A stretch of DNA of 64,000 nt, from NCBI GenBank assembly GCA_022036555.1, contig CM039122.1, forward strand, positions 54,448,693 to 54,512,692, given 5' to 3'. The position numbers were made by a program, and so were the translations under genes. Numbering within the stretch: position 1 is the stretch's first letter; each line of letters starts with the position of its first letter. Origin of the DNA: Microstegium vimineum. Its lineage: Eukaryota > Streptophyta > Magnoliopsida > Poales > Poaceae. The notes below the pieces were generated by a model that did not search any database, was not told where the DNA came from, and was given only the letters and a program-made list of their open reading frames with translations. Positions 45,179-60,100 of the stretch are shown in pieces.

Positions 45179-48100
45179 CTACTTTCCCCCACGGCCCCTT
45201 GATCCTCGGCCCGCAGCATCTTTCTGCAAAAGAAAGCAACCCCAAATCAGCTTAATGCTGGATATAAGCACACGACTGAAATGAACAAGTATGAGGAAAC
45301 CATACCCTGAGTGTAACAGATTGCTGCCCACGACCCCGAGCAGCGGCAGGTTGTTGTGGACGTGGAAACCTGGTTTGCCTATTTTGCCTCGCCCTCTCAC
45401 TTAAGTTGATTGTTCTGGAACGAGTTTCAGAAGGCTCCACTACAGTACTCGTGCTCCGCTGTTCAGACGATGAACTGGCTTGGGCTGGATTAGAGGAAGG
45501 TTCACGTGCCTCTGTTGCAGTGCTAGTCATCTGGGGTCGAGAAGATGCTTGGACTGGATTAGGGGAAGGTTCACGTGCAGGAGATGCATCTGCAGTTCTG
45601 CTTGGTGAGGCATCAGCTGCACCAGATTGTGTTACAGGACTTTGGTCTGGTTCCACTGCAGCACGTTCACCTGTAGTCTCACCCTCAATCTCTGACATAT
45701 CAACATCACTCTTCTCTTCAGGCTCATCTGCCAACTCCCCCTCCTCAATGTCATCGTCAACATCAGTTGCAGTAGTAAGCTGAACATCTTCCTTCAAATC
45801 TTCTGTTTTCTGGTCATCATCAAATGATTCAATTACTGCCTCTGACTTCGCCACCATATGCTCATCTTCTATGGGAATTGCATTTGTGTCAATATTAACA
45901 TCAGCATCCTGGCCTTTGATGTACATCGATGCATCTCCAGAGTCATCTCTATCACCCACATCATCCTCCCTTGCTGCCTCAGCCTCTACCATTGGCACAG
46001 ATACCTGATCAGTATCGATCTCTTCTGTAGGCTGTTGTCCATCTAGGTCATCAGTGCCTGGAGGCACACCAACCTGTGCCGCTACATCCCCAAGAGGTGG
46101 TTGACCAATTTTGAGCTCACTAGTCCCTTGTGAAGATTCTTCCTCCTTGGGCTTCTTAGATGGAGGATTGGCATCATTAGCCTCACCCTGCGAGGCACTG
46201 CCTATCGTCTGTGAAGATGAGATAAGCCGTTTACGACTCGAAGGCTGTAACACAGGTAAAACGCCAGAAGCTTCACGCTCTACTGATGCCCCCCCTTTGT
46301 CCTGAACAACTGTGGAGGCATCAACAGCTGATGTATCTGCATCGGCATGAGGTTCTTCAGTCCGCAGAGTAGGACGAATAAGGGGTCTTCTTCCTCCAGG
46401 CCTACGCACTTCAGTGCTTGGTTTGGGAACTGCTCTATCTTCTGTCATTTTAGCTTTAGCTGGCCTTGGCGGAGTATCTACTGGACGTCCTGCGACTGAA
46501 CGACTTATGAGCTCCCACATTGACCAGAAGATTAAAGAATAAATGTCATAACATAGGAAACAGCAAATGCTTCAGAAGACAGTGCATTGATCAATGTGTC
46601 CACTAGTGAATAGGATGCCAGCAATGTCGTAACAAAATGAATACTGAATCACCTGCGGCTGAAGTAGATGCATCCACAGGGGCAGTTTCAACAACTGGAG
46701 TTTGAGTCGCTGCACCATCACGGAAGGGACTAGAAGATTCCTCCATATCTTTAGCTGCACGGAAGTATGAAAGAAATTGCTCTTCTAGTGCAGAGACAGG
46801 TGGCACTTCAGATGATAATCCAGGATAATTCTGAAAAGAATGTGTTGTAACTTTCAGTTACGATAAAGAAGGTGCATCAAAGACAAAATGTATTTGAAAC
46901 ATTTGTCCAGTAACTTGGCATCAAAAGTGCATTCAAAAGTATACCTCAATCAACTCTTTCACAGCTTGCTTATGCTTCTCTATAGACTCCTCTACTTGTT
47001 TCTTGTCCTGTAAATCAATACTTGCAATCAGTACTTCGATCAAAGGGGCCCCACAAAATATACCGTTTTAAACAAGGACAATCAAATTTGTAACTTGGCC
47101 CCTATCTTTCAGAAAAAATGGTAATATAGTCCCTCTCTTTACAAAATGTAAGTGAAGTTTTAGTTTGTCCTAAGTCGAACTTATCTAACTTTGACAAGAC
47201 ATTTTCCATGGTGGTTTAATAGACCTAATTTGATGTTGTAAATGTCCTAACAATATGGCTCTGTTTGCCACAGCTTAAACTTATGCATATGCTGCTTATT
47301 TCTAGCTGCCTGGAGAAGTCACTTTTTGACAAGCTGCTGCACAAAAATCATGGTGTTTGGGCTTCCAAATTTTGCCTATAGCTTTTTGGTAGCGGACCCA
47401 CTTATCATCCCTTTCTATAGTCCTAATCCCCACAGCCCCCAATCGAAGAAAACCGATGAAACCGCAACCCCAGCAAACCCAAATCGAGGAATTTGCTGAG
47501 CTGAGCTTGCGGGAACAAGGAGTTCAACCTTGTTGATCTTCTTGGCCGATTAGAGCTACGCTGCGGAGGGCAGCATGGTGATTGAAGGGATCTCAGGCAG
47601 GCTCGACCAATGGTGGTGGTGGGAGACATCCCGTCCAGCTTATCTGGTTGGGGGGAGCCTAGCCGGGAAGTGTTGGGGGGGAGCCAGCTTCTCTGCTTAT
47701 CTGGTTTCGTAACAAGCCTGATGGCAAGCCGAATAGAGAGAGGGAGCAGCAGTGCATGCAGTGTATTGAAGCAAAACAAGCCGGATAACGTACATGATGG
47801 ATACATAGGGGAAGCCCTACACTAGGAAACTACAACTTAGAACGGAGGCAGTAAAATTTTAAAAATATTCTACATTGTGGAATTATTCTTCAAACCAAAT
47901 CAAATGCTAACACACCCACATGACCAACAGTAATCGTTCATAAATCAATGGTAAAAGTCAATGAGATTTCACTAAAACACTTTTTAGGACAACCATATAT
48001 TTTACAATCAGATGGAGTTGACAAGCCAAGAATTTGGGAGCCTATTTCTTATTTAAAAGAAATGCTAACTATTTCCTCCTAAGTTCATCAAGGCACATAA

Positions 48101-51100
48101 AACTTTAGTTCCATGAAATTCAGTCCCATTACCCAAACAGGTCGTAAAAACAAACACAGCCAAAATATACTGTTAAATTGAATAAATATACCATACGGTA
48201 ATGAGAAACTATACTTTTATGAACAAAAGTACCTGTTGCACCTTTTGAAGAGCGCCAAAGATTGCGTTCTCGTTCCTTCTACTCTTAGCTTTTTCTTTCT
48301 TGTTATCATCTCTCTCCTTTTCAAGGGTTCTTTCTAATGTCTGTTAATACATGTTTCTGTTAAAGGCTCAAGAATATTTTGTGTACCATTTAAGCAAAAT
48401 GTGCAAACCTGTATCCTGAAATCCTTTTCTTTTATAGCCTGCTCAAGTGATGTTTCTGATGTTGTCTTCTGACCTGCTAAAGTATATTAGATTTGTAGCA
48501 ATAGCGTGAAACTATTCAAAAGCTTGCTCAAGTGGGAAAGAATATGATGCAACTGCAAAATGAACAGTGTGGAAGTACTTGATTTAAGATCATCCATCTG
48601 CTTTACAAGGCTTTGATTTTCTTTAGCGATCTCTCCCTTCTCCTTGATCAAGTTGTCAAGCTTTCTCTGGAGCATTTAAAATGGGAGAAGGCACATGAAT
48701 ACACAAAAATAGATATTCAATATTGCAACTAGAAAGTGGGAAAAAAAACAAACCTTTAAGTTGATATTAAACTTCTTATGCTTCTCAATCTCAGATTTAA
48801 GGGAGGCCTACAATAGGGTAAGAATTATAAGTACTACAACAAATTAGTTGATAAGTTGGTGTTAAAAATTTGAATCACTCTCACCTCTACATCATTCAGC
48901 TTCTTTTCCTTGGAATCCAATTCAGATTGACATACAGAAAGCTTATCCTCCAAATTTTTTATGACAACTACTTTCTCGGAAACCAGTTTCTTTGCACTTT
49001 CAAGCTCCATAGAATTCTCTCTCAAGGTTGACTGTTGAAAACGATGATTATGCATGTGATAGTAAGATGTCTACATATGACCCAAAAAAAGTGAAGGAAA
49101 TCCAAAACCACACCACTAATGAAATTATAATTATTTAATGACTCATATACAGCTACATAGACCATCTTTTTCACCCAAAGCAAGCCACCATCCAAAAGAA
49201 GATATAACAATAATAATCGTAATACAGAGAAGTACAGTGCAGAAGTCCATGCAGTTTATGTCACAAAATCACGACAAAAGAATTATAGTATAAAAATAAT
49301 TTGTATAAAGTAGGGAAACAAGGCACTAAAGTGATTCATTAAATGTTTGGTAAAACTAGACAAAAAAGACAGACATCAAACTGTTTTATGCAGAAGACCA
49401 ATCTAATTGTGTAAACATCATATACCAAGAGACATTCAGAATGGCATCATCAGAAAAAAAAAGAAGAACATGAAAACAGATGACTAACTTTGATATTTTG
49501 AAGTTCATTCTTCATGGCTTCATAAGTGTTCAAATCAATGCCTTTGCTATTTTCAATCAGCTGCCAAAAAAACCCATTAATACACAAGTGCAGAACTCAA
49601 CATAGGAAGAATCAAATGCATTAATATGTAGATTTCTATGCATATATTGTTCTCGCACAACGTTAGGATTTTTAGGGCAATAAGATGCATATTACAAACC
49701 ATGGACTAAAACTTGTTTGGGACCAAAAGCCACAGTTGCTGTTCTTAGCAAAGGAATTTCATGATATTTTGTCATTACACTGTTAAAAAGTGGACTAAAA
49801 CTTACCTCAGAAATCCTTTGGTTGAGATTTGCTATTTCAGCCTTCTGCATTTCTAGTTCTCTTTTGCACATTTCAGCGTCTACCTGCTTCTCCAGTAGAA
49901 GGTTCTGCAATTTCTCAGATTCCATTTTAGCCTTTTGAGCTTCTTCACGGAATTTCTGTACACACAAATTAAATAAAAAAGAATTACGCACATATAGTAT
50001 AAACCAGCAATGAAACATTACCAATTTAATATCTTACCTGGCATTCTTCGAAATTGTGCTTATTCTCTTCCCTAAGTTGTATGTTGCTTTCACGAAGTAA
50101 GTTAATTTCTCTGACCTGAGGTCAGCCATTTCGAAGAAAAAACAACAAATAAGCTCATAATGCTAAAATACATTCATTAACTATATTAAAGCAACATAGC
50201 AACGCGTTTTAGAATGTAATCCACGGATCCCAACAGACATTTGAATTGCACCTGAATCTGCAGTGACTTGAATTCTTCATCCTTCAACATCAATGCCCTG
50301 GCACTATCAGCTTGACTTCGCATCAAATCCTGTGCCTCCTTGGCAGACTTTAAAGCACTTTCTAGCTATATTAACATTAAGAAACATATAAAATTAGAAA
50401 CAATAATACATTCAATCGATAAAGTTTTGACACCAACTAGATGGGAACATGACACACAACAACAAAAAAATCAGATAGCTCCTTAACACTATACCAACAC
50501 AAAGTTTACCAAAAAGAAATCGAACAACATTTTAGTTATAACATATGTTCAACATGGCACATTCCATTTGGAAGAACTTGCTGCAGTTTTTTTAAGCAGT
50601 AATAAATGGCCCTCATGGAATCTTATATTTTTAAATTTAAAAGCATTTTGAACAAGGACAAATGTAGGGCTGGTTGTCAGGTGCGGCATAACATACTTCT
50701 ATCTGAAGCCGTGACTTCTCCTGTTTAAGCAATGATATCTCTGTTTCGGCCTGAAATAGTCGACAGGCTGAATAAGAACCATATCTAGTGCAAACTGAAT
50801 ATTACAAAAAACCTCCAAATCCAATACTTACTATTTCTTTCGATCTGCGTAGATAGCTGATAACACTTTGTAGATCATCTTCTGCATGCGAGTTATCAGT
50901 ACGATGTGATGAAAACCCAGCAATATTCCTTTCTTTCTCGGCTAACCGAATGTGCAAAGCTTCTAACTGATTATGTAGAATTCTATTCTGCACTCATCAC
51001 AAAATGGAAATCATGAAAAAACAATGCATGCTAGCACAACTCAGAATCATTAATTATGAAAAGAATAGCTGTAAGAATAAGTGGAAGAAAATTCTACATA

Positions 51101-54100
51101 AATTTCTTATGAAAAGTATGCATGTTCTCTTGCATGACAATCAGTGAATCAAATACAACAATGTGGTTCACAGGCACAAATCATCCCTCAGTTTTAATAA
51201 TAAAAGGTATTGAAGTTCCAGATACCAGTTTACCAAACATAGGCCGCCTCTCAAAACTAAGGTTAACTTTTAAACATCTATTGGTTTAACACCCATTCTG
51301 TAGTAAACTATTCGATATTTCGATGTGGTGATGGAACTGATCCTTAAACAAGAATAACACAGCATCAAAATGTAATACAAAAATGCTTCTAGGATAGTGT
51401 GTTAGATATTCAACAAAAAGTCTGTTAAATTACCTGATCATTAAGCTCATTATACTTCTGCAAGGCATCATCCTTTTCTTTCAATAAGCCTATATTTTCT
51501 TGCTCACCAGAAGATCTCAATGCATCCTGAAATGATTGCAGTGTGAATTAGTCACGTAAGAAGCAAACCAATGGAAACTCCAAAATTCGATGCAGCATAG
51601 AAATCCATACATTTTTGGAGGAAAAAAAGCAAAAAGAGGCCAAATTTGATTTTATTTTTGATTGCTTTGCCCACTTCTCACAAAAAGAAGGCACCATATA
51701 TAATGAAAATTTATGAAAAATAACATATGTAGTGTGCTAACGATAGATCCTGCATTAAAAGTAGAATATAGATGGAAAAAAGAGAATATAGATGGCTCGA
51801 AGTACATCAATGAAAAGAGAGATGGTATTTTGGGAACCCAAGCCAGCCATATACAGCCACAAAAACAAGAAGTTGACAATAGAAGATGAAATAGGGATAA
51901 CAATCAGTCGGACAAAAAATGCAAAATAAACATAACCAAGCTTTGATCACATTAGGTCTGATTGGTTGCCTGTATTAGCCTTTATCCAGGAGTGCAGTTT
52001 GCTCATGTTCAGTTGCCTGCATAGCTAGTACGCTAGATTTGGTCGTATTAGACAATGCAGGTTTCCAAATATTCTCACCCCCATAGTGCTACTAGAAACA
52101 TGAGACCTCAACTAGAACATGGAGGTGAATATATGAACCAAAATGCAAACAACTAAATACAATTTTATCAAATGTGGCTTGTCTGTGCAGCATGACATTG
52201 GATATGTTTATGCTACCTAAGGTTATGCTACATAAAGTCTAATGTAGCTAAAGGCTAATGCAAGCAACCAATCAGACTCATTAATGGTTAAAATCAGCAA
52301 CAATAGCAATCATGGATTTGGTTATCTAAAATACTTGTACAAGAATGAAAAATAAAAATGTTGACATTACATACTCGTATTAAAATCTGCTACATTATTA
52401 TTCGAGAACATGGCTAATCAAAAAATATTTTTGTAAGAACAAGTCTATCTATATATTGGAAATAAATATTCCACTTATCAGCATCAGGCCCCAGCATGGC
52501 TACCAGATAATAAGATAGTGAATGCACCACAATTTCATGCCAATTCAGGTTTCATGTTTCATAAGAAAGGTGTTTATGAAAGGCAGGCCAGGAGCATTGG
52601 AAGTGGCATGCACACAGCCAGACAAAAACTCAAAAGGTATATTTGGGTGACTGAAATATAACATAGATTCTGAAGAAAAATGCCAAAAAGAGAGGTTAAA
52701 GAGTGGCAGGGCAAGTTACATTTTCAGTTTTCAGAGCATCTGCTGTCTGGCGAAGTACAGTGATTTCATGCTGCAAAGAAGATAGCTGTTTAGAAGTATT
52801 TGTCAACTCCTGTATTGTCTCAGATTGCAGAATAACCTACAGAAGACAGATGTAAACACGAATACAGATCAATATAAACCCTTGCATTACTTGTGACGTT
52901 CACAATACAAAAAATCAGAAAGATACTGTGAATCAATCATGGATATATAATCATCTTCATAATTTAAAAATCTGAGTTTGTGCTTTGCAGTGGTAGTGGT
53001 AGTGGCTAGTGGTATGTTTGTTGTACACTCATGTTGCCTCCACCTTGGAGGATCTTCTCTACGTCTCTGTGGGCTGATTTTTGTTTGCATTTGTGACAAA
53101 AGGGGGTTTATATAGCAAATAAATTCATTTGCTTTATGATAGAGAATTTTTGGCTTGTTGAATTAATAGTTCCACGGCTAGGTATTTATAGTAAACAATT
53201 CATAGGATAGTAGATAGAGATTAGGACTTGCCATTTATTTAAAAACGTGGCAAGGCAGAGGCATCTGACTAGTGGTAGCTAGTACATGAACTATAATTCA
53301 AATGAATATCCTTGTTTGCAACTTTCCAAATAGCAAAGCCAACAATTCCGCATGAGCCATTACTATTAAGCTAACTGATCCTAAATGATTATAGCAGTAA
53401 ACAATGAATCATTCGACAAAATCACTTAAACTTGAGCACTGCATGATGAAACTGGAAGCAACACGACTCAAAAGCATGGTGACCAACATTTTTATATTAT
53501 TTTGCTATTATTCTTATTTGGGTTCTCCACCATGAAAAGTTGGTTCACAGCAGAAGTATAAAAGAAAGAAACCTGGCGTTCATAATTATCTTGGGCGGTT
53601 CGCCAGCGCTTATACTGCTCATCAAGTGAACTCTTTGACGAAGCCAATTCAATTTCTAATTTTTCTAACTGCGGTCTGTTAAGAGGAACAAAACAACAGA
53701 AAAAAAACATCAATTTATCTAGAAGAAATACACTAGAAAAGCATTTCTGCCGGGTTTAGAGTAAATCAATGCTTACAGTTTCTGAGAAACTTCTGTTCTT
53801 AAAACAGAAATTTCATTCATGAGAGAAGTGACATGCTTCTCTTTAGATTCAATCGCATTGGCAGCTTCTTCACACTTCATGACATAACTCTTCTCCATTT
53901 CTGCTAACTTATCCCTCAACTTAATAATCTCATCTTCCAAGGACTTCCTGCCAACCTCGGTCTATACATGAAAACTACCTAAGTCAACTTACATATATAA
54001 AAGTCTTCATTCTTCAATAATATAACATATACAAAATTCTGGTACCTCAGCTTTGTAGTCCTGATGGGCAGATTCCAATTGCTTCAACGCGACTTCATTT

Positions 54101-57100
54101 GAGTGTGCAATTTCTTTGTACTGTACAAGATTTCATGTTGCATAATACAGGTTATCAATACATTGTGAATAAGCAGCTTTCTTGGAAGGCAAAATTAAGG
54201 TTCTGAAGTCATAAATTAGCTTCTCCCTCCGATTTAAAATATTATGAACAGAGCACTAAGGTCGGTAACAGGAAAGATAAGGGAGGAACAAAGAATGTCA
54301 CTTTACCATGATTAAGAGAAATAGTGTTTAAGGTGGTTTTAACTTTCCCTTTAGTTTTTCAGCGAATAGAAACATTTTTACATCGGTAAGCATGATCTTC
54401 TGGAATTTAACAAGGCGAGAAAAGGGCACCTGAATCATGTAGTTCTTATTCGCTTGTGCTTCCTCCTTGTATTTTTCTAACTCCTCTTTCAACTGGAATA
54501 GCTCATCATTCTCCTATTGGTGACCAAGACACCATGTATCAGGCAATCAGCAAGTTAATACACAATGAGCTACATAAAGGAAAACTTGACACAGGACAGT
54601 AGGGGTGGGGTGATGACTTCTTGTGCAAAGCAAAAGAGCATGGAAACAGAATGATAAAAAAAAAATAGAACCTATTTAAATCAAAACGCCAGTACTACAA
54701 TTTATCACGCAGGCAGAATGTAGATACATGCTCATTGGAGTACAGACTCATAGATAAATAGTTAATACAGCAACAAAAAATAGCTCACCTCCGATACGGC
54801 TGAGATTTCATGGCCACCACCCCTTGAAATGACCTGATAGAATAACAGCACAATTATTAGGAGCTTACATGATAATGATCTATCAAGTACAGCATATGAT
54901 CTGGTCTTATAATTGTACGAGGTTCGAACTGGTCACTTTTTTAATTTCGCCATGAACAGCAGATATCACATAATGGGTATGTCTTACAACATGTCCTCCC
55001 TCTCCTACTAGAGTACCAGGTAGATAACATTTGTTACTGCAGTCCCTAGTATAGTTTATATTTTCTCGAAGTGGCAGGAGACCTGATAAGTGTTATCCTA
55101 AATGCTAAACTGTAAACAGTCAGTCCCCTGCCGTTTAGCCCAGTATTTGGGGAAAACGGCCATTTAAACGGGCAAAACAACCTATTAAACAGAAATGGTG
55201 TACCACCGTGTAGCGTTTAAACGGTGTGTAAACAGGCTAAATGACCGTTTAGGCAAACAGTTATGGGATGCGCTTCTGTGTCATTATACAACGCAATCAT
55301 TTCACACAGCCTAAAATGGTTCACCAACAAAAAGCACATGTGAAAAAATATGAAGATTATCAGTGCTAAAAACATGACTCATTTCTGAATTCTGATATTC
55401 AAAGCTTGCAAAATCACAGTTTTGGACTTATTTGCATCTACCTTTCTCGATTTCAGCTTGGCCTCTAAATCAGAACACTTGGCCTGCAGAAAGAGAAACA
55501 AATCAAAATGGTCCCAATCTCAAATATAATGCTCAGTCCAGATACAATAGAAATATTTCAACAAACCTCTGCAATAGCAGCCCTTGATTCAGCATCCGAA
55601 GCAGCTTTCCACGAGTTATTTAGCTCCTTTCTCATATCCTCTACCTGCTTCATGCAGCTGTCAAACACATTTTTCTTGTCGAGCGACAAAACACGAACAT
55701 GATCTCGCTGCTCTTGAAGCTCCTTCTTAAGCTCAGCCCAATCTCTCTGCAGAATGATTCAGTTTGTGAATAATTGGGTAACGAGGTAAGGTTAAAGAGA
55801 ATGGAAAAGGTAAAGCAGATAAATCATGTTATGTTTTGAGCTGTTACAAGCTTGAACATATGATAAGCGGTCAAAAATATTTAACCCATGAAAACATAAA
55901 CATACAACAAAACGCTAGTGGCAATCCATAAGAAAGAAAATACAAGCAATCATCACCATGCAGGAGTAGCAAGGAAGAAACTTACTTCCAATCGCTTAAT
56001 GTGTTCCTCATGATTTCTCCTTTCCATGGACCTTGCATTCTAAATAATCCACAAATTATATAAAAAAAAAGAAGCAACATATATTCGAAACCTTTCCATG
56101 ACTCATCTTAAAGCCTAAAATTGCATACCTCTTGAACCTCCTCGGTGGTATGGATTGTGTCGATTGTAGCCTGAAAAGCAATATATCAGATACATATACA
56201 CAGAAATGCGAACGAAATGACAAGCAAATATTAATACAATAATACACTGCAAACTGTACTATGGCCCTACCTGCAGCAAGAGTGTCTCACAATCAAATAA
56301 AAGATACCGCAGATATTAAAAAAAAAACAAGATGAATTCTGAGTTGCATAACCAATGCTATTAAGTACTATGACTGATCACGATTAGTCAGGCCTATCAG
56401 TCCACTGGCAAGGATTATGACCTCTACCTCAACTAGAGCAATCAGAAACCAAGTCGTTCAATTAGGCGTCGATTCATCACAAGTAGTCATCTGACTTGGG
56501 CGATGGACGACTGCAAAGAGGATGGGAAACTCGTCATGGGCTGGAAGACAGTCACTTGAGCATATTGTTTTTCGTCCCAATAGGGTTTCACTTGTTATCT
56601 CTTCTACTAGTCCTGCTACCTCCTGTTTGATTCACTTCCCTGCAGACTGCAGTCACTGCCCACAGAGCTCATATAGGCAGGAGAAGCTCTTGGCGCCACA
56701 CTCTTCTCAATCGCAGCCGCCTCCTTCCTTCCCAGTCACGGCAACCATCTCCCTTTCCCAGCCACAGTCGCCTCTCTTCACTGCATCTGCCGGCCAGGTA
56801 AGGATGGCAACGGGTCGGGTTCGGATCGGGTGGAGTCTCCGTGCACCCGAAGTCAAAACCCGAACCCGAAACCGAAAACCGATTCGGGTGGAAATTCATC
56901 ACCAAAACCAAACCCGCGGATACCCGAAACCCGAACGGATACCCGAAACCCGCGGATATATATACACATATTCACACATATATATACACATATTCACATA
57001 TATATATATATACACACATATTCACATGTATATATACACATATTCACATATTCACATATATATACACATATTCACATGTATATACACATATTTCGGATAT

Positions 57101-60100
57101 CCATTGGATATCCACGGGTGAAAAACCGAACCCGAAACCGAACCCGAAAACCGTGGGTGAAAAATCATCCCCAAACCCGAACCCGCGGGACCCGAAACCC
57201 GCGGATACCCGCCCCGAACCCGACCCGCTGCCATCCTTACGGCCAGGAGCCCACACGAAGGAAGCTGCCAATAAGACCCATCCCCACCGCAGTTAGGCGT
57301 TGCTGGCCGTCCGCCAGTCCTTCAAGCGCCACCCACTGCCATGTCACACCTGTTCCATGGGATTTTGAAGAATAGCCCCACCTCTGATGGTTTGTGACCT
57401 CAACATCATTTTGCTCCCAACATTGAGCCCCTCTCTGATGGATCTGTTTCTAGTAGCTCTTACTCTAGTTAGCTTCTCTTCCCTCAACTTCAGTACCTCC
57501 GTGCTCTGATTCCCTAAGAGCAGAGACAGTAGCTGATATGTATGTGCACTACTGCACTTGTGTAGATGTGGATCCGCGCCAGCATGCAGTGGTGGAAGTG
57601 TTAATGCCTGAGCTTGACCAAGAAGTAGGAACTGGAGCTACTCCAGATATTTCATCACTAGCAGAAAAAAGCCATTGCTACATACTACATATATTATATC
57701 GGTTCAGGTATATAGGGGATGATTATATCTACGACTAGGGATGAGTAGGATCGACCTATCCAGATGATCAACAACTAATCAGCTTATCGGTGCCATGGCG
57801 ACTAGGGTCAATCAGATGATTATATATGTGGCAATGAGGAAAAAAATAAACCTGCAAACGATGCACTCGCTCGGTTAAATCACGGACTTCATCCAAAGCT
57901 CTTTTTTCTGACTTCTCTAAATTCTCTTTTGCATTCTTCAATGTGTAAACCTAGAAGGTTGGGAAATCATGTCAGGTTTCTGCATCATTATAATTATTTA
58001 ATGGATGTACAAAATGCAAACAAACCTCCACTGATAGCTTCCTTAGATTATCCTCTAAACCTTGCTTAGAATCAAAATCTTCACGAAGTCTTCTTTCGTA
58101 ATCAACTACCAAGCGCATCAGCTCCGCATTTCTAAGTGAAGCAGAATTAGACTCCTTCCTCTGCGATTACAGGAGAATAATCCAAATCAGCATTAAGAAT
58201 AATGCGCAAGAGTTCTCATCAACAAAAAGAACTGAGAATGAACTCTATGAGCAATATAATTATGAAGAGAAAACAGTATTAAAACACAGAAAAAGAACCT
58301 GATGCTCAAGCTCCGCTGCAAACCCATTAAGCCGGTCCCGAGCAAAATCAGCTTCAAGCACTGCCTTATCACGCTCAGACCGCAGAGCCTGAAGCTCAGT
58401 CCTGAATTTACAACAGTAAGTATTGAAGGTATTTGAACTTTATCCAGAAATAGAATCATAGTCAAACTTCAATAAATATGCCATCTACAACCAAAACAAC
58501 AAACGAAAGTGCAAGGAAAACTAAACTAACAGTGTGTGTCACCCGGCGTGGATGAGGACTGAAGTTCCTACAACATTCTACCAGCATGAGACGGCCGCAG
58601 TCCGCAGACGCTACTATGAAAGGGTAAAGTACCTAGCTTTTTCGCAACAAATGTTACAATTCTGACCTATAAAGCTACCAATAACCCCCTAGAAGCTTAC
58701 TGCAGATCTTGTATAATGAAATAAAAATAAACATGCACTGCTCATTAGCTATGTTAAGTAAGCCAGATAAACAATGAGAGAAAAGAAGACCTCAATTTTG
58801 ACAAATCTTCATCAAGGCTTCTGGCTCGTTCAGAGACTTGCTCATAAGCCTTCTTCGAGACTTCCTATAGAATTGAGGTAGAAAACACAGGATGGAATAG
58901 ATCAAAACCACTGTATTCATATAGGCTGCTTATAAAGTATCATCCAGAAAATTACCTGTGATCCTTCAAACAGAACCATCAGGTCCGTTCTGCTGCTATC
59001 TAGAAAATAAAAAGGAAAAGTGTGAGGTAAAGTTAACATCCAAGAGCATCTGTGAAGTACAAGTGCCTTGACATACACCACCACAACAGAGTCAACCCCA
59101 CACAAATACAAGTTATTCAACTAATGGGCAGGACAAAACAAAAGAAAAGGCATGATAGAACAAACCTTGCAGAGCATTGGGTGCTGATTCAACAATCGAA
59201 CGAGCCTTCTGCTGCTCTTCACACAGCTTCCGATACATCGCCACCTACACAACAATAAAGAATAACAATAGTCTATCTTATGATTCATGGTACATGCAGC
59301 AAGTAATTGAATTATGTTCTCAACACAAGAGGATTTTCTGTGTCTTTGAAAGAAGAATATGTAAGACATACGGATCGATGAAGAGATTCAATCATTATTG
59401 CTTGTTCTTCAGATTTCTTCATAACTTTTTCAACCCTGGACGCAGCAGCATCTGTAATTTTCTTCAACTCAATTTGGAAGCTCTCCTACAAAGGTACGAA
59501 TGAAGTTAAGTATCTTTGCAATTGAAATTGAGAATATAACTAGTAAATGACAACAATAAAAAAAATTAAAGTCAAAAAAGAACAGCAACATATCACACTT
59601 ACCCTTAGTTCCATATCCTTTTTGTCAAGATCGGCTTTGAGCATGTGAACTTGATTTCTTAGTTGGACATTTTGCTGAACTAACCCATTGATATCTTTAA
59701 AAGACATCTGCCAAATATTATAATATGGTAAGACAAGACAACAATTTGATGCAAAACCATAGTGAAACAAAAGGCTTTAGAAGGAATAGCCACAAGAGTA
59801 TGAGACTTACATTATCCTTGATACCGTGCTCTACATTGGAAAGAACATTGCCTAAGCTTGAAGAAAAAGCACCATGACCTACGTTAGGAAGGCTAGAACC
59901 ACAACGAATCTGTATATCTTGGCATTCTTTTAGAAGAACAGCAACCTCCAAAGAACAGTAAAACCAAAATCAGAACATGGATATGCAATACCGCATGGCC
60001 GTTTTAATGCAGAAATGATGCATAACAAACATAATTCACATTAACTCCCAACATGTTTTTTTATTAAACTTGAAATATTTGGAACAAATTCAGGACGAAT

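Noticed and set aside
56822..57200. Telomere-like or tandem protein-coding repeat (cccgaaaccc, Tyr-Thr-His-rich ORFs)
   Set aside because: It lies inside a MITE with inverted ends and target duplication; unit lengths are irregular and not the plant telomere heptamer.
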